64,000 nt of DNA from Lachnospiraceae bacterium (GCA_024405155.1 JAKSPC010000002.1:86194-150193), one strand, 5' to 3'. Numbered from the stretch's first letter, positions 26,924 through 36,250 are shown. Program-made: numbers and translations. Notes: generated by a model from the letters alone, not told the origin.

Positions 26924-27901
26924 TCACCTCTTCAGAGCATAGGGGATCCGGATCAGTTCTTCATCCAGTTCCTTTGTCATCGACGCTGCTTCATGTATAT
27001 CAAAGTCCGTATAGCTTCCGTCCTTCAGGGAAACGACTCTGTTATACTTACCGTTCAAAAGAAGCTGAACAGCCATGTCGCCCATGACAGACGCGCAGAC
27101 ACGGTCGCGGCAGGTGGGAGATCCGCCTCTCTGCATGTATCCCAGGATGGTAGCTCTGGTATCGATGCCGGTAGCTGCCTCGATCCTTCTTGCCATAGAG
27201 GCCGAATGACCAACACCTTCCGCATTGATCAGAATGAACTGCTTCTTTCCTTTCTGGCGTGATTCCGTGATCCGGTCAATAATGGCCTGCTCATCTCCGT
27301 CATATAACTCCGGCAAAAGGATCTCTTCCGCACCGCTGGCTATGCCGCACCAGAGAGCCAGATATCCGGCGCTTCTGCCCATGACTTCAATAATGGAGCA
27401 CCGTTCGTGAGAGGTGGAGGTGTCTCTGATCTTGTCCACGGCTTCCATTGCCGTATTCACGGCCGTATCGAATCCAATGGTGTAGTCCGTACTGCCGATA
27501 TCAAGATCTATGGTACAGGGAACACCGATCACCTTGACCCCGTTTGCTGCCAGTGTCTCGGCACCACGGAACGAACCATCGCCGCCGGCGACCACAAGAG
27601 CATCGATCTCGTGATCCTTAAGGATCTCTGCTGCGCGCTTCTGACCGGAGGTGTGCATCATTTCTGCACATCTTGCCGTATACAGCATGGTGCCGCCGCG
27701 TTCGATAATGTTTTTCACGGATTCCGTACTGAAGTCAACGATCTCCTCATTCAGAAGACCGGCATATCCTCTTTCAATGCCTTTTACGTTCAGTCCGTTT
27801 TTGATCCCGGCTCTTACCACGGCTCTGATCACGGCATTCATGCCGGGAGCGTCACCGCCGCTGGTAAGTATCGCTATGGTCCTGATTTTTTTCTCTGCCA
27901 T
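26924..27901 (-). CDS. pfkA: ATP-dependent 6-phosphofructokinase
   Basis: Phosphorylates fructose 6-phosphate with ATP. The 325-residue protein has the N-terminal ATP loop LTSGGDAPGMN (12-22), the ATP-type signature GGDGS (106-110) and catalytic TIDLD (130-134); the usual sequence is TIDND, so Asn is replaced by Leu while both aspartates remain. MGRSAGYLALWCG and MQRGGSPTCRDR complete the substrate site. It follows dnaE by 1 nt. Together with the PPi-PFK at 21237 the cell has both enzyme types. Confidence 0.92.
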   Translation of the reverse strand: MAEKKIRTIAILTSGGDAPGMNAVIRAVVRAGIKNGLNVKGIERGYAGLLNEEIVDFSTESVKNIIERGGTMLYTARCAEMMHTSGQKRAAEILKDHEIDALVVAGGDGSFRGAETLAANGVKVIGVPCTIDLDIGSTDYTIGFDTAVNTAMEAVDKIRDTSTSHERCSIIEVMGRSAGYLALWCGIASGAEEILLPELYDGDEQAIIDRITESRQKGKKQFILINAEGVGHSASMARRIEAATGIDTRATILGYMQRGGSPTCRDRVCASVMGDMAVQLLLNGKYNRVVSLKDGSYTDFDIHEAASMTKELDEELIRIPYALKR

Positions 27902-27902
27902 T

Positions 27903-30900
27903 TTATACCCCTATTATACGTGTTTTCACGTTATCGTGTCCCAACAGTTCCTCAAGTGCTTTTTTGGTCTTTTCATTCCAGGTGATCTTTTTTTCAGCGG
28001 AAAGCTTTTTCATGGCTTTTTCTTTTCTGAGATAGATCACAACGGTACTGGGTCCCGGATACTCGAATATCAGGTTGTCCAGTCCCCCGAGCTTTTGATT
28101 ATAGTCATTCAGATCCTCAAAGGCAAGCCAGATCTCTTTCCTTTCATCGCCGATGCGTACGATCTTTTCCGCGGATACTGTCACCGTTTCATCCCTGCCG
28201 ATGGTCGCGCGTCCGATAACGTATACCATGGACGTTTCAGCAAGCAGCGGAGCGTACTTTTCATATGTTTCCGGAAACGCCAGGGCATCGAAAGAACCGT
28301 ACATGTCCTCCATTTTCAGAAAAGCCATGGTCCTGCCGTTCTTCGTGACCTTATTGCGCTTTTCGTTAATGATACCGCCGCATATGATCCTGTCTCCTTC
28401 GCGAAAACGGCTTTCACCGGATTCCTCGTTTATGGCAAGATCGGAAGATATGGCATTCACTATGGTGTGAAAACTTTCCGCATAGGCTTCCAGCGGATGT
28501 CCGCTCAGATACATTCCGGAAGCTTCTTTTTCCAGAGCAAGCAGCTCGTCTTTCGAGAATTCGGCCACTTCCGGAAATGCCGGTTCATATTTGTTCCGCT
28601 CAGAATCATTCAGATCAAACAGTGAGATCTGGCCTTCGAAATCCGCATGTCTGGCGGCTTGTGTCTGATCCACCAGTGAAGGAAGGATCATCAGTTTCTG
28701 CTTTCGGTTTCCTTTCAGAGAATCGAAGGCTCCTGCCTTGATCAGGCTTTCCAGACTCTTTTTGTTGACAGATGGGGGCATCCTTTTTACAAAGTCATTG
28801 AGACCTGTAAAGTTCCCGTTCTTGATCCTCTCCGTTTCAATATCGTCCACGGCCCCCTTTCCCACGCCTTTGATGGCGGAAAGACCATAGATCACAGTTC
28901 CGTCAGGCAGAGAAGAAAATCCGTAAGTTCCTCTGTTGATATCGGGAAGAGAAAGATGTATGCCCATGGCCTTCATGTTTCCGATATAGCCTGCCGTTTT
29001 CTCCGAATTTCCCATCACGGAAGTGAGCAGGGCTGAAAAAAACTCCGACGGATAGTATTTTTTCAGCCAGGCGGTCTGATAAGAGACAACGGCATATGCT
29101 GCTGCATGAGATTTGTTGAACGCATACGAAGCAAAGTCCGTCATCTTGTCAAAGATCCTGTTGGCGGTCTCTTCTGAAATGCCGTTGTTCACGCAGCCCG
29201 CAACGTTTTCTTCCGGATTTCCGTAAACGAAATTCTTTCGTTCTTTTGCCATAACGTCGTGCTTCTTTTTCGCCATGGCGCGCCGTACCAGATCAGCCCG
29301 CCCCAGAGTATATCCGGCAAGGTTCTGAACGATCTGCATGACCTGCTCCTGATAAACGATGCAGCCATACGTGGATTCCAGGATGGGTTTTAACAGCGGA
29401 TGGTCGTAGGTGACACCTTCAGGGTCTTCCTTTCCCCGTATGTAATCCGGAATAAAATCCATAGGCCCCGGTCTGTACAGTGCAAGTCCGGCAATAATGT
29501 CGTCTATGGAAGATGGTTTCAGTTCCTTCATGAAAGCTGTCATTCCCGCGGATTCCAGCTGAAACACGCCGGCAGTGTTCCCGGAAGATATCATCTCATA
29601 AACGCCTGTGTCATTGAGGTCTATCTTTAGCGGGTCAATTGTCACCCGGTGATTCTTTTCGATCTGGCTGACAGTATCGTGTATGACCGTGAGCGTCCTG
29701 AGACCGAGAAAATCCATTTTTAACAGTCCGATCTCCTCCAGCACTGTCATGGTATACTGCGTCACGACGGTACCGTCCTGGTTCCTGGACAGGGGGACAA
29801 AATTATCCACTCTTTCGCCGGTGATCAGAACGCCGGCTGCATGCATGCTGGAATGCCTGGGCAGACCTTCCAGGCGAAGAGACATGGCGATCAGTTCTCT
29901 GACTTCTCTGTCGGAAGCGCAGAGTTCCTTAAGTTCCGTACTGGAAGAAACAATATCTTTCAGAAGCGTTCCCGGTTTTGCAGGGATCATTCTTGCGATC
30001 CTGTCGATCAGGGAAGGTTGGATATCCATGGCTCTTCCCACGTCGCGGATCACCCCTCTTGCGGCCAGCGTGCCGAAGGTGACGATCTGTGCCACATTAT
30101 CCTCTCCGTACGTCCGGATCACGTAGTCTATCACTTCCTGCCTGCGTTCGTAACAGAAATCCACATCGATATCCGGCATGGATACTCTTTCCGGATTCAG
30201 AAAACGCTCGAACAGAAGGGAGTACTTTAACGGGTCGATGTCCGTGATCTCCAGTGCATACGAAACAATGCTTCCTGCCGCGCTTCCTCTGCCCGGTCCG
30301 ACGGGGATCCCTGCACGTTTTGCGTAGCGGATAAAATCCGAAACGATCAGGAAATAGTCGGTAAACCCCATTGTGTTAATGGTATCCAGCTCATAATCGA
30401 GCCTTTGCAGATTTGCCTCGCAGGTATCGGGATATCTCTTTTTGAGCCCCTCTTCGCAGAGTTTCCTCAGATACCCCTTAGCATTCCCTTCATAGGCGGC
30501 GGGACAGCGAAAATGAGGGAGCTTGTAATTACCGAATTCGATCTCCACGTGACAGCGTTCTGCTATGCGTCCGGTATTTTCGATCGCTTCCGGAGCATAT
30601 TTAAAGAGCGCCCGCATTTCCTCTTCGGATTTCAGATAAAACTGACCGCCTTCGTATTTCATGCGGTCTGTATCCTTTACTTTTTTTCCTGTCTGAATGC
30701 ACAGCAGTACATCATGGGCTGCCGCGTCGGAAGCGCTGTTATAATGCACGTCGTTGGTGACAACCATTGGTATCCCCGTTTCACCGGCGATCCTCAGGAT
30801 GCCGGCATTCACCTTTTTCTGCATTTCATAGCCATGATCCTGCAGTTCCAGGAAGAAATTTCCTTTTCCGAAAAGTTCTTCGTAGAATACGGCTTTCTCT

Positions 30901-31364
30901 TTCGCTGCGTCTAAATCATCTTTTTCCAGCTTCCTGGCTATCTCTCCGGCCAGGCAGGCGGAAAGGGCAATAATTCCCTTGTGATATTTTTTCAGGATCT
31001 CATAATCCACCCTCGGACGGTAATAAAACCCGTCAATAAATCCGGCGGTCACGATCTTTATGAGATTCTGATATCCTTCATTGTTTTCAGCCAGCAGGAC
31101 AAGGTGGAAATACCTTTCATCACTGTTCTTTTCCCGGTCGAAACGGGACCCCGGCGTAACATAGATCTCACAGCCGAGTATGGGGCGGATGCCCTGTTTT
31201 TTTGCTTCTTTATAGAACTCCAGACAGCCGTACATTACGCCGTGGTCCGTGATGGCCAGGGAAACCATGCCCATTTCCTTTGCATGAGAAATGAGCTCCG
31301 GCAGTCTGCCGGAGCCGTCAAGCAGCGAATATTGCGTATGTGTATGCAGGTGTATGAATGACAT
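27903..31364 (-). CDS. dnaE: DNA polymerase III alpha subunit
   Basis: Replicative C-family polymerase. The 1153-residue protein starts with the PHP domain (HLHTHTQYSLLDG, 5-17), followed by palm motifs with the catalytic PDIDVDF, the finger region SAAGSIVSYALEITDIDPL, the helix-hairpin-helix region and an OB fold (GGIINEKRNKVTKNGRTMAFLKM start) near the C-terminus. It lacks the exonuclease domain and zinc site of PolC, so it is DnaE, not PolC. First gene of dnaE-pfkA-DUF6145-dusB. Confidence 0.96.
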   Translation of the reverse strand: MSFIHLHTHTQYSLLDGSGRLPELISHAKEMGMVSLAITDHGVMYGCLEFYKEAKKQGIRPILGCEIYVTPGSRFDREKNSDERYFHLVLLAENNEGYQNLIKIVTAGFIDGFYYRPRVDYEILKKYHKGIIALSACLAGEIARKLEKDDLDAAKEKAVFYEELFGKGNFFLELQDHGYEMQKKVNAGILRIAGETGIPMVVTNDVHYNSASDAAAHDVLLCIQTGKKVKDTDRMKYEGGQFYLKSEEEMRALFKYAPEAIENTGRIAERCHVEIEFGNYKLPHFRCPAAYEGNAKGYLRKLCEEGLKKRYPDTCEANLQRLDYELDTINTMGFTDYFLIVSDFIRYAKRAGIPVGPGRGSAAGSIVSYALEITDIDPLKYSLLFERFLNPERVSMPDIDVDFCYERRQEVIDYVIRTYGEDNVAQIVTFGTLAARGVIRDVGRAMDIQPSLIDRIARMIPAKPGTLLKDIVSSSTELKELCASDREVRELIAMSLRLEGLPRHSSMHAAGVLITGERVDNFVPLSRNQDGTVVTQYTMTVLEEIGLLKMDFLGLRTLTVIHDTVSQIEKNHRVTIDPLKIDLNDTGVYEMISSGNTAGVFQLESAGMTAFMKELKPSSIDDIIAGLALYRPGPMDFIPDYIRGKEDPEGVTYDHPLLKPILESTYGCIVYQEQVMQIVQNLAGYTLGRADLVRRAMAKKKHDVMAKERKNFVYGNPEENVAGCVNNGISEETANRIFDKMTDFASYAFNKSHAAAYAVVSYQTAWLKKYYPSEFFSALLTSVMGNSEKTAGYIGNMKAMGIHLSLPDINRGTYGFSSLPDGTVIYGLSAIKGVGKGAVDDIETERIKNGNFTGLNDFVKRMPPSVNKKSLESLIKAGAFDSLKGNRKQKLMILPSLVDQTQAARHADFEGQISLFDLNDSERNKYEPAFPEVAEFSKDELLALEKEASGMYLSGHPLEAYAESFHTIVNAISSDLAINEESGESRFREGDRIICGGIINEKRNKVTKNGRTMAFLKMEDMYGSFDALAFPETYEKYAPLLAETSMVYVIGRATIGRDETVTVSAEKIVRIGDERKEIWLAFEDLNDYNQKLGGLDNLIFEYPGPSTVVIYLRKEKAMKKLSAEKKITWNEKTKKALEELLGHDNVKTRIIGV

Positions 31365-31381
31365 ATCTTTAATCTATATGG

Positions 31382-31410
31382 ATTTTATCATACAGGCGGC
31401 AAATTGAAAA
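31382..31410 (-). promoter_or_regulatory. Candidate dnaE promoter
   Basis: -35 box TTTTCA (31405-31410), 17 bp, -10 box TAAAAT (31382-31387) on the - strand, just before the dnaE ATG and divergent from fba. Confidence 0.5.
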
Positions 31411-31440
31411 GAAGGATAAAGTATTTTCCTTGTTCTATGC

Positions 31441-31469
31441 TTGATAATGCGAACTGTTTTTGCTACAAT
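31441..31469 (+). promoter_or_regulatory. fba promoter
   Basis: -35 box TTGATA (31441-31446), 17 bp, -10 box TACAAT (31464-31469). AAGGAGA precedes the fba ATG by 7 nt. Confidence 0.75.
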
Positions 31470-31520
31470 TGGTCCAGAAAGTAATGCGATCTTTCGCAGT
31501 TTATTAAAGGAGATTTAACT

Positions 31521-32489
31521 ATGCCATTAGTAACAACAACTGAGATGTTCAAGAAGGCATATGATGGCGGTTACGCTATCGGCGCTTTCAACGTAAACAA
31601 CATGGAGATCGTTCAGGGTATTACCGAAGCTTGCCAGGAAGAGCATGCTCCTGTGATCCTTCAGGTTTCCAAAGGTGCACGTGCATACGCAAACCATAAC
31701 TATCTTGTAAAGCTTGTTGAAGCAGCTATCCTTTGCTGCCCTGATATCCCCATCGCTCTTCATCTGGATCACGGCCCGGATTTCGAGACCTGTAAGGCAT
31801 GCGTAGACGGCGGATTCACTTCCGTTATGATCGACGCTTCCTCAAAGCCCTTCAAAGAGAACATTGAGATCACCAAAAAGGTGGTTGAATACGCTCATGA
31901 TCACGGCGTTGTCGTAGAAGCTGAGCTCGGTACTCTTGCAGGCGTTGAGGACGATGTGAAAGTAAGCGCTGCTGATTCTTCTTATACCCGTCCTGAAGAC
32001 GTGGAAGAGTTCGTAAATGCTACGGGCTGCGATTCTCTTGCTATTGCCATCGGTACCAGCCACGGCGCATACAAATTCAAACCTTCACAGTGCACACGTG
32101 ATGAGAACGGCATCCTTCTTCCGCCGCCTCTCCGTTTCGACATTCTTGACGAAGTTGTAAAGAGACTTCCCGGATTCCCCATCGTTCTTCACGGTTCATC
32201 TTCCGTTCCTCAGGAATACGTTAAGATGATCAATGATCACGGCGGAAACATGCCCGATGCTGTAGGCGTTCCGGAAGATCAGCTGAGAAAAGCTGCAACC
32301 AGCGCTGTATGTAAGATCAACATCGACTCTGACCTGAGACTTGCCATGACCGGAACGATCCGTCAGTTCTTCGACGAGCATCCCGACAAGTTCGATCCCA
32401 GAGAGTATCTGAAACCCGCAAGAGCAAACATCAAAGAACTTGTTCGCCACAAGCTGGTAGACGTACTTGGCTGCGCAGGAAAAGCCTGA
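31521..32489 (+). CDS. fba: Class II fructose-bisphosphate aldolase
   Basis: Zinc-dependent cleavage of fructose 1,6-bisphosphate into DHAP and glyceraldehyde 3-phosphate. The 322-residue protein has the N-terminal IGAFNVNNME, the zinc-binding HLDHGPD near 81-87, EAELGTLAGVEDDV, and the phosphate-binding VLHGSSSVPQEY and KINIDSDLR segments. A single-gene unit with its own promoter and terminator, facing the HPr operon. The codon use looks strongly biased, consistent with high expression. Confidence 0.97.
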   Translation: MPLVTTTEMFKKAYDGGYAIGAFNVNNMEIVQGITEACQEEHAPVILQVSKGARAYANHNYLVKLVEAAILCCPDIPIALHLDHGPDFETCKACVDGGFTSVMIDASSKPFKENIEITKKVVEYAHDHGVVVEAELGTLAGVEDDVKVSAADSSYTRPEDVEEFVNATGCDSLAIAIGTSHGAYKFKPSQCTRDENGILLPPPLRFDILDEVVKRLPGFPIVLHGSSSVPQEYVKMINDHGGNMPDAVGVPEDQLRKAATSAVCKINIDSDLRLAMTGTIRQFFDEHPDKFDPREYLKPARANIKELVRHKLVDVLGCAGKA

Positions 32490-32493
32490 ATGA

Positions 32494-32535
32494 ATTAAAA
32501 AGAGCTTCGGCCGAAAGACCGAAGCTCTTTTTTTA
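32494..32535. terminator. Bidirectional terminator between fba and the HPr operon
   Basis: A 12-bp stem (AGAGCTTCGG at 32501-32510 with CCGAAGCTCT at 32519-32528) flanked by A and T runs on both sides, serving both convergent units. Confidence 0.92.
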
Positions 32536-32546
32536 ATATAAACATA

Positions 32547-32795
32547 TCACGGATTCAAAAAGTTCACCACCGCTGCAAGAGCATCCTCTTCATCGGTACC
32601 GTCGGCACGAACTTCGATCTCGTCTCCGTCGGACATGGGCAGTGTCATGACACCCATAATGCTTTTGGCATTCACTGTCTTATTCTTGAAAACAAGATGG
32701 ATCCTTGCGTCAAATGCGCTGGCATTCTGTACCAGCAATGCTGCATTCCGTTCTACTTCACCGGGGATGTTGACGATTAAAGTTTTTGCGACCAT
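32547..32795 (-). CDS. HPr-like (Crh-like) protein lacking the phospho-histidine
   Basis: An 82-residue protein of the HPr fold. By alignment with Bacillus HPr, the EI phosphorylation segment TGIHARPA is replaced by PGEVERNA, so His15 becomes Val14 and the conserved Arg is followed by Asn instead of Pro. The HprK target segment is intact: TVNAKSIMGVM, with Ser45 equivalent to Ser46. It therefore cannot take part in PTS sugar uptake, but could be Ser-phosphorylated and act as a CcpA co-regulator, as Crh does. It is the last gene of murI-murB-hprK-rapZ-whiA, directly after whiA. The true PTS HPr must be encoded elsewhere, if present. Confidence 0.88.
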   Translation of the reverse strand: MVAKTLIVNIPGEVERNAALLVQNASAFDARIHLVFKNKTVNAKSIMGVMTLPMSDGDEIEVRADGTDEEDALAAVVNFLNP

Positions 32796-33479
32796 TTATG
32801 AAACTCCTTTGATTTTTGACTGTCTGTGATCGTCTGCGATACTGCTAAGCTTTCTCAGTCTGTGGTTGACTCCGCTCCTTCCGATAGGAGGGACAAAAGC
32901 TTCCGCAAGTTCTTTAAGACTCGCATCCGGTTTGGCCAGTCTGATCTCTGCCATTTCCCTGAGGGGATCCGGTATGTTTTCCAAACCTATGTTTTCTTCG
33001 ATATACTCAATATCCGCGATCTGCCTGGATGATGCACAGACCGTTCTTTTGATATTTGCCGTTTCACAATTCACGCTTCGCTGTATGTTTTCGCGCATCT
33101 CCTTAAGGATCCTCATGTTTTCAAACTTAAGAAGGGAATTGTGAGCACCTATCAGATTCAGAAAATCCGAGATCAAGTCTGCATCCTGTATGTATAATAG
33201 AGACGTTCCTGATCTGATCGTTTGCTTGACGGAATCTTCACAGGAAAATGCCTCAAACAGCAAAGACTTTACTCTTTCAAGCAGGTCGCCGTCAGAGGCA
33301 ACAAATTCCAGAAGATACATTTTTTCCGGATCGCATAGATACCCTGCGTCAAGAAACAGTTTTGCCAGTTGAGATCTCTTCTCTTCGGAAATCCCACCAT
33401 TGTGGATTTTACTATGCTTTTTTTTTGATGTAAAGCCTTTATTCAATATTTCGGCTTTAACTTCTTTTGAAAAAGACAT
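32796..33479 (-). CDS. whiA: WhiA-family regulator with an internal N-terminal deletion
   Basis: WhiA proteins link division and chromosome segregation in Gram-positives. This one has 227 residues, against about 310 usual. It keeps the first residues (MSFSKEVKAEIL), the second part of the LAGLIDADG-like domain (LFLDAGYLCDPEKMYLLEF onward), RILKEMRENIQRSVNCETANI and the C-terminal helix-turn-helix (GRSGVNHRLRKLSSIA). About 80 residues between positions 14 and 30 are missing and replaced by a Lys-rich stretch encoded over a run of nine A (33418-33426). Only 4 nt separate it from rapZ, so the missing part is not upstream. Confidence 0.9.
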   Translation of the reverse strand: MSFSKEVKAEILNKGFTSKKKHSKIHNGGISEEKRSQLAKLFLDAGYLCDPEKMYLLEFVASDGDLLERVKSLLFEAFSCEDSVKQTIRSGTSLLYIQDADLISDFLNLIGAHNSLLKFENMRILKEMRENIQRSVNCETANIKRTVCASSRQIADIEYIEENIGLENIPDPLREMAEIRLAKPDASLKELAEAFVPPIGRSGVNHRLRKLSSIADDHRQSKIKGVS

Positions 33480-33483
33480 CTGA

Positions 33484-34341
33484 TCACCTGTCTATGTCCC
33501 TGTGAAAGGTCTTTACGATATATCCGCGGTTTTCAGAGATATGCCTGCCGGTCCTCTCGGCAAAGGTTACGGATCTGTGCTTTCCTCCGGTGCAGCCCAT
33601 GGAGATGACGATCTGGTTCTTTCCTTCTTTCACGTATCCGGGAAGGAGAAAATCGATCAGATCAAAAAGCCTCTTTTCAAATTCCTGCCCGGTTTCTCCC
33701 TGCATCACGTAATCCCTGACCTCCCGGTCAAGTCCGGTCTTTTCTTTAAGCTCCGGAACATAATAGGGATTTGGCAGGAACCGTACATCGAATACAAGAT
33801 CGGAATCCTGCGGGATACCGTATTTAAAGCCAAACGACATAACGGTAACGACCATGTTCTGGAAAGACACGTCCGGACCGGCAAAGATCTTTTCCAGTTC
33901 CTGACGCAGTTCATTGGTCAGCAGAGACGATGTATCGATCAGATAATCCGACTCTTTCTTGATCTCGTAAAGAGCGATCCTCTCTTTTCTGATACCGTCC
34001 TCTATCCGGCCGCCCCGTTCCAGGGGATGGTCCCGTCTGGTTTCTTTAAATCTTTTTAAGAGAACGCTGTCAGAAGCATCCAGAAACAGGACCTTGTAGG
34101 CGATCTTTTTCCGGTCAAGTTCCGAAAACACTTCTCCCAGCCGTTCCAGATCGTTCCCGCTTCGGATATCAACTCCTACTGCCACTTTTTTATGCTTTTC
34201 CGAATCCAGGCTGAGATCCGCAAACTGACATATCAGAAATACCGGAAGGTTGTCTACGCAATAGTATCCCAGATCTTCCAGAGTTTTTAACGCTACAGTT
34301 TTTCCGGCTCCGCTCATGCCGCTGACTACGAGGAATTCCAT
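33484..34341 (-). CDS. rapZ: RapZ/YvcJ family nucleotide-binding protein
   Basis: A 285-residue P-loop protein; in E. coli it is an RNase adapter for GlmZ, in Bacilli YvcJ affects competence and carbon metabolism. Walker A is GMSGAGKT at 8-15. The C-terminal half has the conserved GFKYGIPQDSDLVFDVRFLPNP and IGCTGGKHRSV-like segment (SMGCTGGKHRSVTFAER). Its start shares one base with the hprK stop. The order hprK-rapZ-whiA-HPr is typical of Clostridia apart from the changes noted in the last two genes. Confidence 0.94.
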   Translation of the reverse strand: MEFLVVSGMSGAGKTVALKTLEDLGYYCVDNLPVFLICQFADLSLDSEKHKKVAVGVDIRSGNDLERLGEVFSELDRKKIAYKVLFLDASDSVLLKRFKETRRDHPLERGGRIEDGIRKERIALYEIKKESDYLIDTSSLLTNELRQELEKIFAGPDVSFQNMVVTVMSFGFKYGIPQDSDLVFDVRFLPNPYYVPELKEKTGLDREVRDYVMQGETGQEFEKRLFDLIDFLLPGYVKEGKNQIVISMGCTGGKHRSVTFAERTGRHISENRGYIVKTFHRDIDR

Positions 34342-35324
34342 TATTCTTTTCCTTTGAATGTGCCTTCCGTGTTCACCTTGACTCTTTCAAGAAACTCCTG
34401 TGCTGCGTTGTATCCCATTTTTTTTGCACGATTATTGACTGCCGCGCATTCAACGATGATCGCAAGATTACGCCCCGGACGGATAGGGATCTCGTGAAGG
34501 ATCACTTTTTTTCCCAGAATGTCCATATGATGCTCTTCCAGCCCCATTCTGTCGTAAACCTTGTCTTTGTCCCATTCGTCGATATGGATCACCATGTCAA
34601 TGGCCTGTGTATCCTTTATGGCCTCAAATCCGAAAAGATCCCTCACGTTTATGATACCGATACCGCGAAGTTCAATGAAATCTTTTGTGATGGCAGGTGC
34701 GGAGCCCACAAGAGTTTCGTCGGATACCTTTCTGATCTCCACCACGTCATCGGTCACCAGTCTGTGACCTCTTTTCAGAAGTTCCAGCGCCGCTTCGGAT
34801 TTACCGACACCGCTGTCACCAAGGATCAGAACGCCTTCTCCGTAAACGTCCACCAGCACCCCGTGAATGCTGATACAGGGAGCAAGTTCCACTCTCAGCC
34901 AGCGGATCATCTCGGATACGAGTTCTGAAGTTGTAAGCGAAGAATTACAGCAGGGGACCCCTTCAGAAGCACAGGCATCAATGATCTTTTCAGATGGTGT
35001 ATAATTTCTGGTGAACACGACGCAGGGAACGTGGAAAGACGCGAGTTTTTTAAAATTCTCGACGATCTTGTCTTCGTCTGAATCAGCAATATACTGCTGC
35101 TCTACTTTTCCGACCACCTGTACACGGTTTTTGTCAAAGTGATCAAAGAACCCGGTAAGCTGGAGTGCTGCCCTGTTCACGTCATAGAAACTGATCATCC
35201 TGTCCGAAAGGTCGATCTGGGGAGTCAGGACGTTCAGTTTCATTTTGTTGACAAGATCCTGTACGGATATTTTTTCGTCGATCAGTTCGCCGAAGCTGCC
35301 GGCAAGTAATGAAGGTTCTGCCAT
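34341..35324 (-). CDS. hprK: HPr kinase/phosphorylase
   Basis: Phosphorylates HPr-type proteins on Ser46 and reverses this, setting carbon catabolite control. The 327-residue protein has an N-terminal MurF-like domain, conserved His154 in SIHGVLVDVYG, Walker A GDSGVGKS (169-176), and the signature ELRGIGIINVRDLFG near 218-232. The catalytic C-terminal region reads IRPGRNLAIIVECAA. Start overlaps the murB stop. Its substrate probably includes the HPr-like protein encoded two genes downstream. Confidence 0.95.
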   Translation of the reverse strand: MAEPSLLAGSFGELIDEKISVQDLVNKMKLNVLTPQIDLSDRMISFYDVNRAALQLTGFFDHFDKNRVQVVGKVEQQYIADSDEDKIVENFKKLASFHVPCVVFTRNYTPSEKIIDACASEGVPCCNSSLTTSELVSEMIRWLRVELAPCISIHGVLVDVYGEGVLILGDSGVGKSEAALELLKRGHRLVTDDVVEIRKVSDETLVGSAPAITKDFIELRGIGIINVRDLFGFEAIKDTQAIDMVIHIDEWDKDKVYDRMGLEEHHMDILGKKVILHEIPIRPGRNLAIIVECAAVNNRAKKMGYNAAQEFLERVKVNTEGTFKGKE

Positions 35325-36250
35325 TAGAATTCTCCTAAAAATCTGATTTCCGGTTCCAGCCTGACGCCGGTATCACGGAATACTTTATCCTGTACATGAC
35401 ATATCAATTGATATATATCTTCGGCACACGCATTTCTGTCGTTTACCACGAATCCGCAATGTTTGGTACTTACGGAGGCGCCGCCGATCCGATACCCTCT
35501 TAATCCGGAATCTTCTATCAGCTTTCCGGCAAAGTACCCTTCGGGACGTTTGAATGTGGATCCTGCGGATGGATATTCCAAAGGCTGTTTTTCTCTCCTT
35601 CTGGAAGAAAGCTCCTGCATCCTTTCATGGATCTTTGCAGGATCTCCTTTTGTAAGACGGATAACGGCCTGTGTAACGATAAGATCCCTGTCCGATACGG
35701 AAGATCTTCGGTATCCGAAGTTCATTGTTTCCGGCGTAAGGTCTATGATATTCCCATGCCGGTCAAGAGCCTTTCCTCGGTAAAACACGTCTTTCAATTC
35801 ACCGCCGTAGGCTCCCGCATTCATTACGCAGGCACCGCCGATGGTACCGGGAATTCCCGAAAGGCATTCGAAACCTGTCAGAGAAAGCTCTTCTGCCAGT
35901 TTGCCGATCGCTCCCATCTTCACACCTGCTCCGGCAGTGATCAGCACATCGTCTCCGGCTTGTTCATAGGAAATCTCTGAAAACGTTCCGTTCGGGTTTC
36001 TTCCAAGGTTTATCACGATCCCGGAATACCCACGGTCTGAGACCAGCAGATTGGAACCATTTCCCAGGATAAAGAAATCTTCGCTGTTTTCAGAAAGAAG
36101 TTTCAGAAGATCGGCGAGCTCTGCTTCATTTCCCGGCGTAACGAATATCCTCGCAGGTCCTCCGACCAAAAATGTCGTATACCCGGATAATGGCTTATCT
36201 TCAGCCACGTTCCCGGCATGTATGATTTTTCTGATAACGTCAGGATTCAT
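35324..36250 (-). CDS. murB: UDP-N-acetylenolpyruvoylglucosamine reductase
   Basis: FAD/NADPH-dependent formation of UDP-MurNAc for peptidoglycan. The protein is 308 residues from the ATG at 36250; the frame opens at a GTG at 36286, inside murI, which is less likely. The FAD-binding region is FFILGNGSNLLVSDRGYSG; GFECLSGIPGTIGGACVMN and PSAGSTFKRPEG (catalytic Ser) mark the active site. It is a type II MurB by length. The ATG lies within the last codons of murI, so translation is coupled. Confidence 0.94.
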   Translation of the reverse strand: MNPDVIRKIIHAGNVAEDKPLSGYTTFLVGGPARIFVTPGNEAELADLLKLLSENSEDFFILGNGSNLLVSDRGYSGIVINLGRNPNGTFSEISYEQAGDDVLITAGAGVKMGAIGKLAEELSLTGFECLSGIPGTIGGACVMNAGAYGGELKDVFYRGKALDRHGNIIDLTPETMNFGYRRSSVSDRDLIVTQAVIRLTKGDPAKIHERMQELSSRRREKQPLEYPSAGSTFKRPEGYFAGKLIEDSGLRGYRIGGASVSTKHCGFVVNDRNACAEDIYQLICHVQDKVFRDTGVRLEPEIRFLGEF

